DNA of 47,002 nucleotides from Rhizomucor pusillus (lineage: Eukaryota; Mucoromycota; Mucoromycetes; Mucorales; Lichtheimiaceae), in the NCBI GenBank assembly GCA_900175165.2, contig FWWN02000279.1:1-47002 (forward strand). Reading direction: 5' to 3'. Positions 45,906 to 47,002 of the stretch are shown piece after piece; position 1 is the stretch's first letter, and the number at the start of each line of letters is the position of its first letter. The notes under the pieces were generated by a model. That model was not told where the DNA came from. It worked only from the letters and a program-made list of their open reading frames with translations, and did no database searches. Position numbers and translations under genes: made by a program.

Positions 45906-45957
45906 GTACTACTCACAGTACGCCCTTAATGGGCAGTTCCGGGGATCGGCGCCCGGA
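45906..45957 (-). ncRNA. Candidate guide-RNA scaffold (omega/fRNA) 3' of the Fanzor-like gene
   Basis: Directly after the Fanzor stop (TAA at 45961-45959) the minus strand folds into three consecutive hairpins: TCCGGG/CCCGGA (45957-45952 with 45943-45938), GCCC/GGGC extended by a U·G pair (45935-45930 region with 45926-45921), and GTACT/AGTAC (45921-45917 with 45910-45906). In TnpB and Fanzor loci the guide RNA scaffold overlaps the gene's 3' end and untranslated region, and the guide follows the element's right end, so position and structure fit. It is inference from sequence folding only. Confidence 0.42.
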
Positions 45958-45958
45958 T

Positions 45959-47002
45959 TTAATGCTGGATTGCTTGTTGTGGTTGCTGCTTCATTTTGAT
46001 CGCCTTTTTCTTGCGAGTCTTTTTCTTCTGAGTTTTCTGAGGGAGGAAACATGTTGGCCTCGTGCCAAATTTGACTGCACTTCTTGCAATAATAGCAATG
46101 TTATGGGCCGCCATTTTGTCACGGTGATATATAGTAAAATACTCTGGACATTGCTTAATCCTTATAATATCCCTTTTGGTGCCTGGTTGTTTCATTGGCT
46201 TCACAAAGCTCTTCTTGGATTGCCCAAGACAGCGCGGACAAATTTGAGACGTGTTATACTCGTTTGTTCTTGCAACGATAATGTCCTTGTCACTGGTCCG
46301 AGCTTTGTCCATTATACGATTCGCTAGCCGTGTTTCCATAGACGACTGAGAGGCTCTTGTTGTAGTTGCAGAGACGCCATCTATTCCGAAGCAAACAACA
46401 GTGCTCCTTGAGCTGTTTCTTGGTATCATATCTAATATCATATCTGCGGCTTTGCCGATATGAGATTGTATACTTTTGGTGGTATCCCAGGACAAACGCT
46501 TGATGGCCCCCTTATCATACAAGGAAGGCATAGCCGAAGATGATTGCCAGCCTCGACAATATTGTAGATATTCCGTTTGGTTTCCATGTTTGGACCCTTT
46601 TGACATCATCTCCTCTTTCGCCAAAAAATCCATTCATTGTGCTTTCTCTTTATCAAGTATCGCATTGTTCATTTTTTGCTTTCCATATAGTTCGCTGCGC
46701 TTAATTGCTGTTTGTATACCTACAACACTCGTTGGAATCGATCGCATACAACGTCTAAAAATCAACTCGTCCTTACATTCCCGTTCCTCATTAGGAAGAT
46801 AAAAGCCTGCTGGACGTTGTCCAAAATCTATTCCAATGAAACCTTCAATATCGTTGCGTCCACATAGCGTTGAAACATCGGGCAAATGGAGGGTGTTGTC
46901 TATCTTTGCAGGTGTACACCAGTCTCGATATTGAGCGCAGCACTTGATACCATCCGTCGTAAAGCGATTTGCTTGGACAAAGCGGTAGACTATTTTGCCG
47001 TT
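45959..47002 (-). pseudogene. Fanzor/TnpB-like RNA-guided nuclease, partial, interrupted by TGA, runs off right edge
   Basis: Eukaryotic relative of IS200/IS605 TnpB; active members are RNA-guided DNA nucleases. The minus-strand frame enters from the right edge, giving NGKIVYRFVQANRFTTDGIK and then the RuvC-I motif EGFIGIDFGQRPAGFYLP (Asp codon 46828-46826). It meets TGA at 46636-46634 and continues in the same frame (MDFLAKEEMMSKGSKHGNQT) to the C-terminal block: TNEYNTSQICPRC, then CPEYFTIYHRDKMAAHNIA with the RuvC-III Asp (GAC at 46120-46118). The zinc ribbon should be two CXXC pairs; here the second is C-P-E-Y (Tyr codon 46141-46139). The tail is basic (QKKKTRKKKAIKMKQQ). Both lesions are G-to-A/C-to-T type changes. 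The N-terminal domain is outside the window. Length, basic tail and zinc ribbon make a plain IS605 bacterial contaminant unlikely. Confidence 0.8.

Overview
This window looks like nuclear DNA of an early-diverging fungus, most likely Mucoromycota (Mucorales-like). The genes are dense and unclustered, and most are cut by many 53-100 nt GT-AG introns with TACTAA/CTNAC-like branch sites. Core promoters and 5' leaders are rich in C+T, and microsatellites are common. The mobile elements (Tc1/IS630-type DDE transposases, a Pif1-like helicase and a TnpB/Fanzor-like protein) are of the kinds common in these fungi. All exon structures here were spliced by eye from frame, splice motifs and family knowledge.

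Layout. 1-570: edge of a DDE transposase on the minus strand. 1407-9465: compact housekeeping block with ribosomal protein eL19, an RlmN-type radical-SAM rRNA methyltransferase, alanine aminotransferase (with a 1-nt lesion), a CXXC zinc protein (CZIB/UPF0587), complex I subunit NDUFA8 and a mitochondrial rhomboid protease. 10728-12375: PRL-type phosphatase convergent with a single-pass membrane protein carrying a PPAY motif. 12376-19163: gene-poor, microsatellite-rich stretch holding one small WWE-domain protein. 19164-21844: CAS1-domain O-acetyltransferase. 22520-25987: exocyst subunit Sec10. 26000-29690: repeat territory with a decayed Tc1 copy and unrecognised fragments. 29700-33434: class I alpha-mannosidase (GH47) followed by casein kinase 2 alpha. 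33759-36597: RSPRY1-like RING/SPRY protein. 36598-40290: mostly empty, with a frameshifted Pif1/Helitron-type helicase relic. 40291-42222: Ytp1-like membrane protein. 42844-43821: acidic disordered protein. 44881-45447: coiled-coil orphan. 45959-47002: Fanzor/TnpB-like nuclease relic running off the right edge, with a compact three-hairpin block directly after its stop codon.

The genes are independent housekeeping units, not one pathway. Recurring themes are mitochondria (RlmN, NDUFA8, rhomboid) and the secretory pathway (GH47 mannosidase, CAS1 O-acetyltransferase, exocyst). The most notable accessory feature is the Fanzor-like locus with its candidate guide-RNA scaffold. The window also holds several coding lesions: in-frame TGA codons in the edge transposase and the Fanzor, an in-frame TAA in the Tc1 copy, frameshifts in the helicase relic, and single-base or single-residue defects in alanine aminotransferase and the RING domain.
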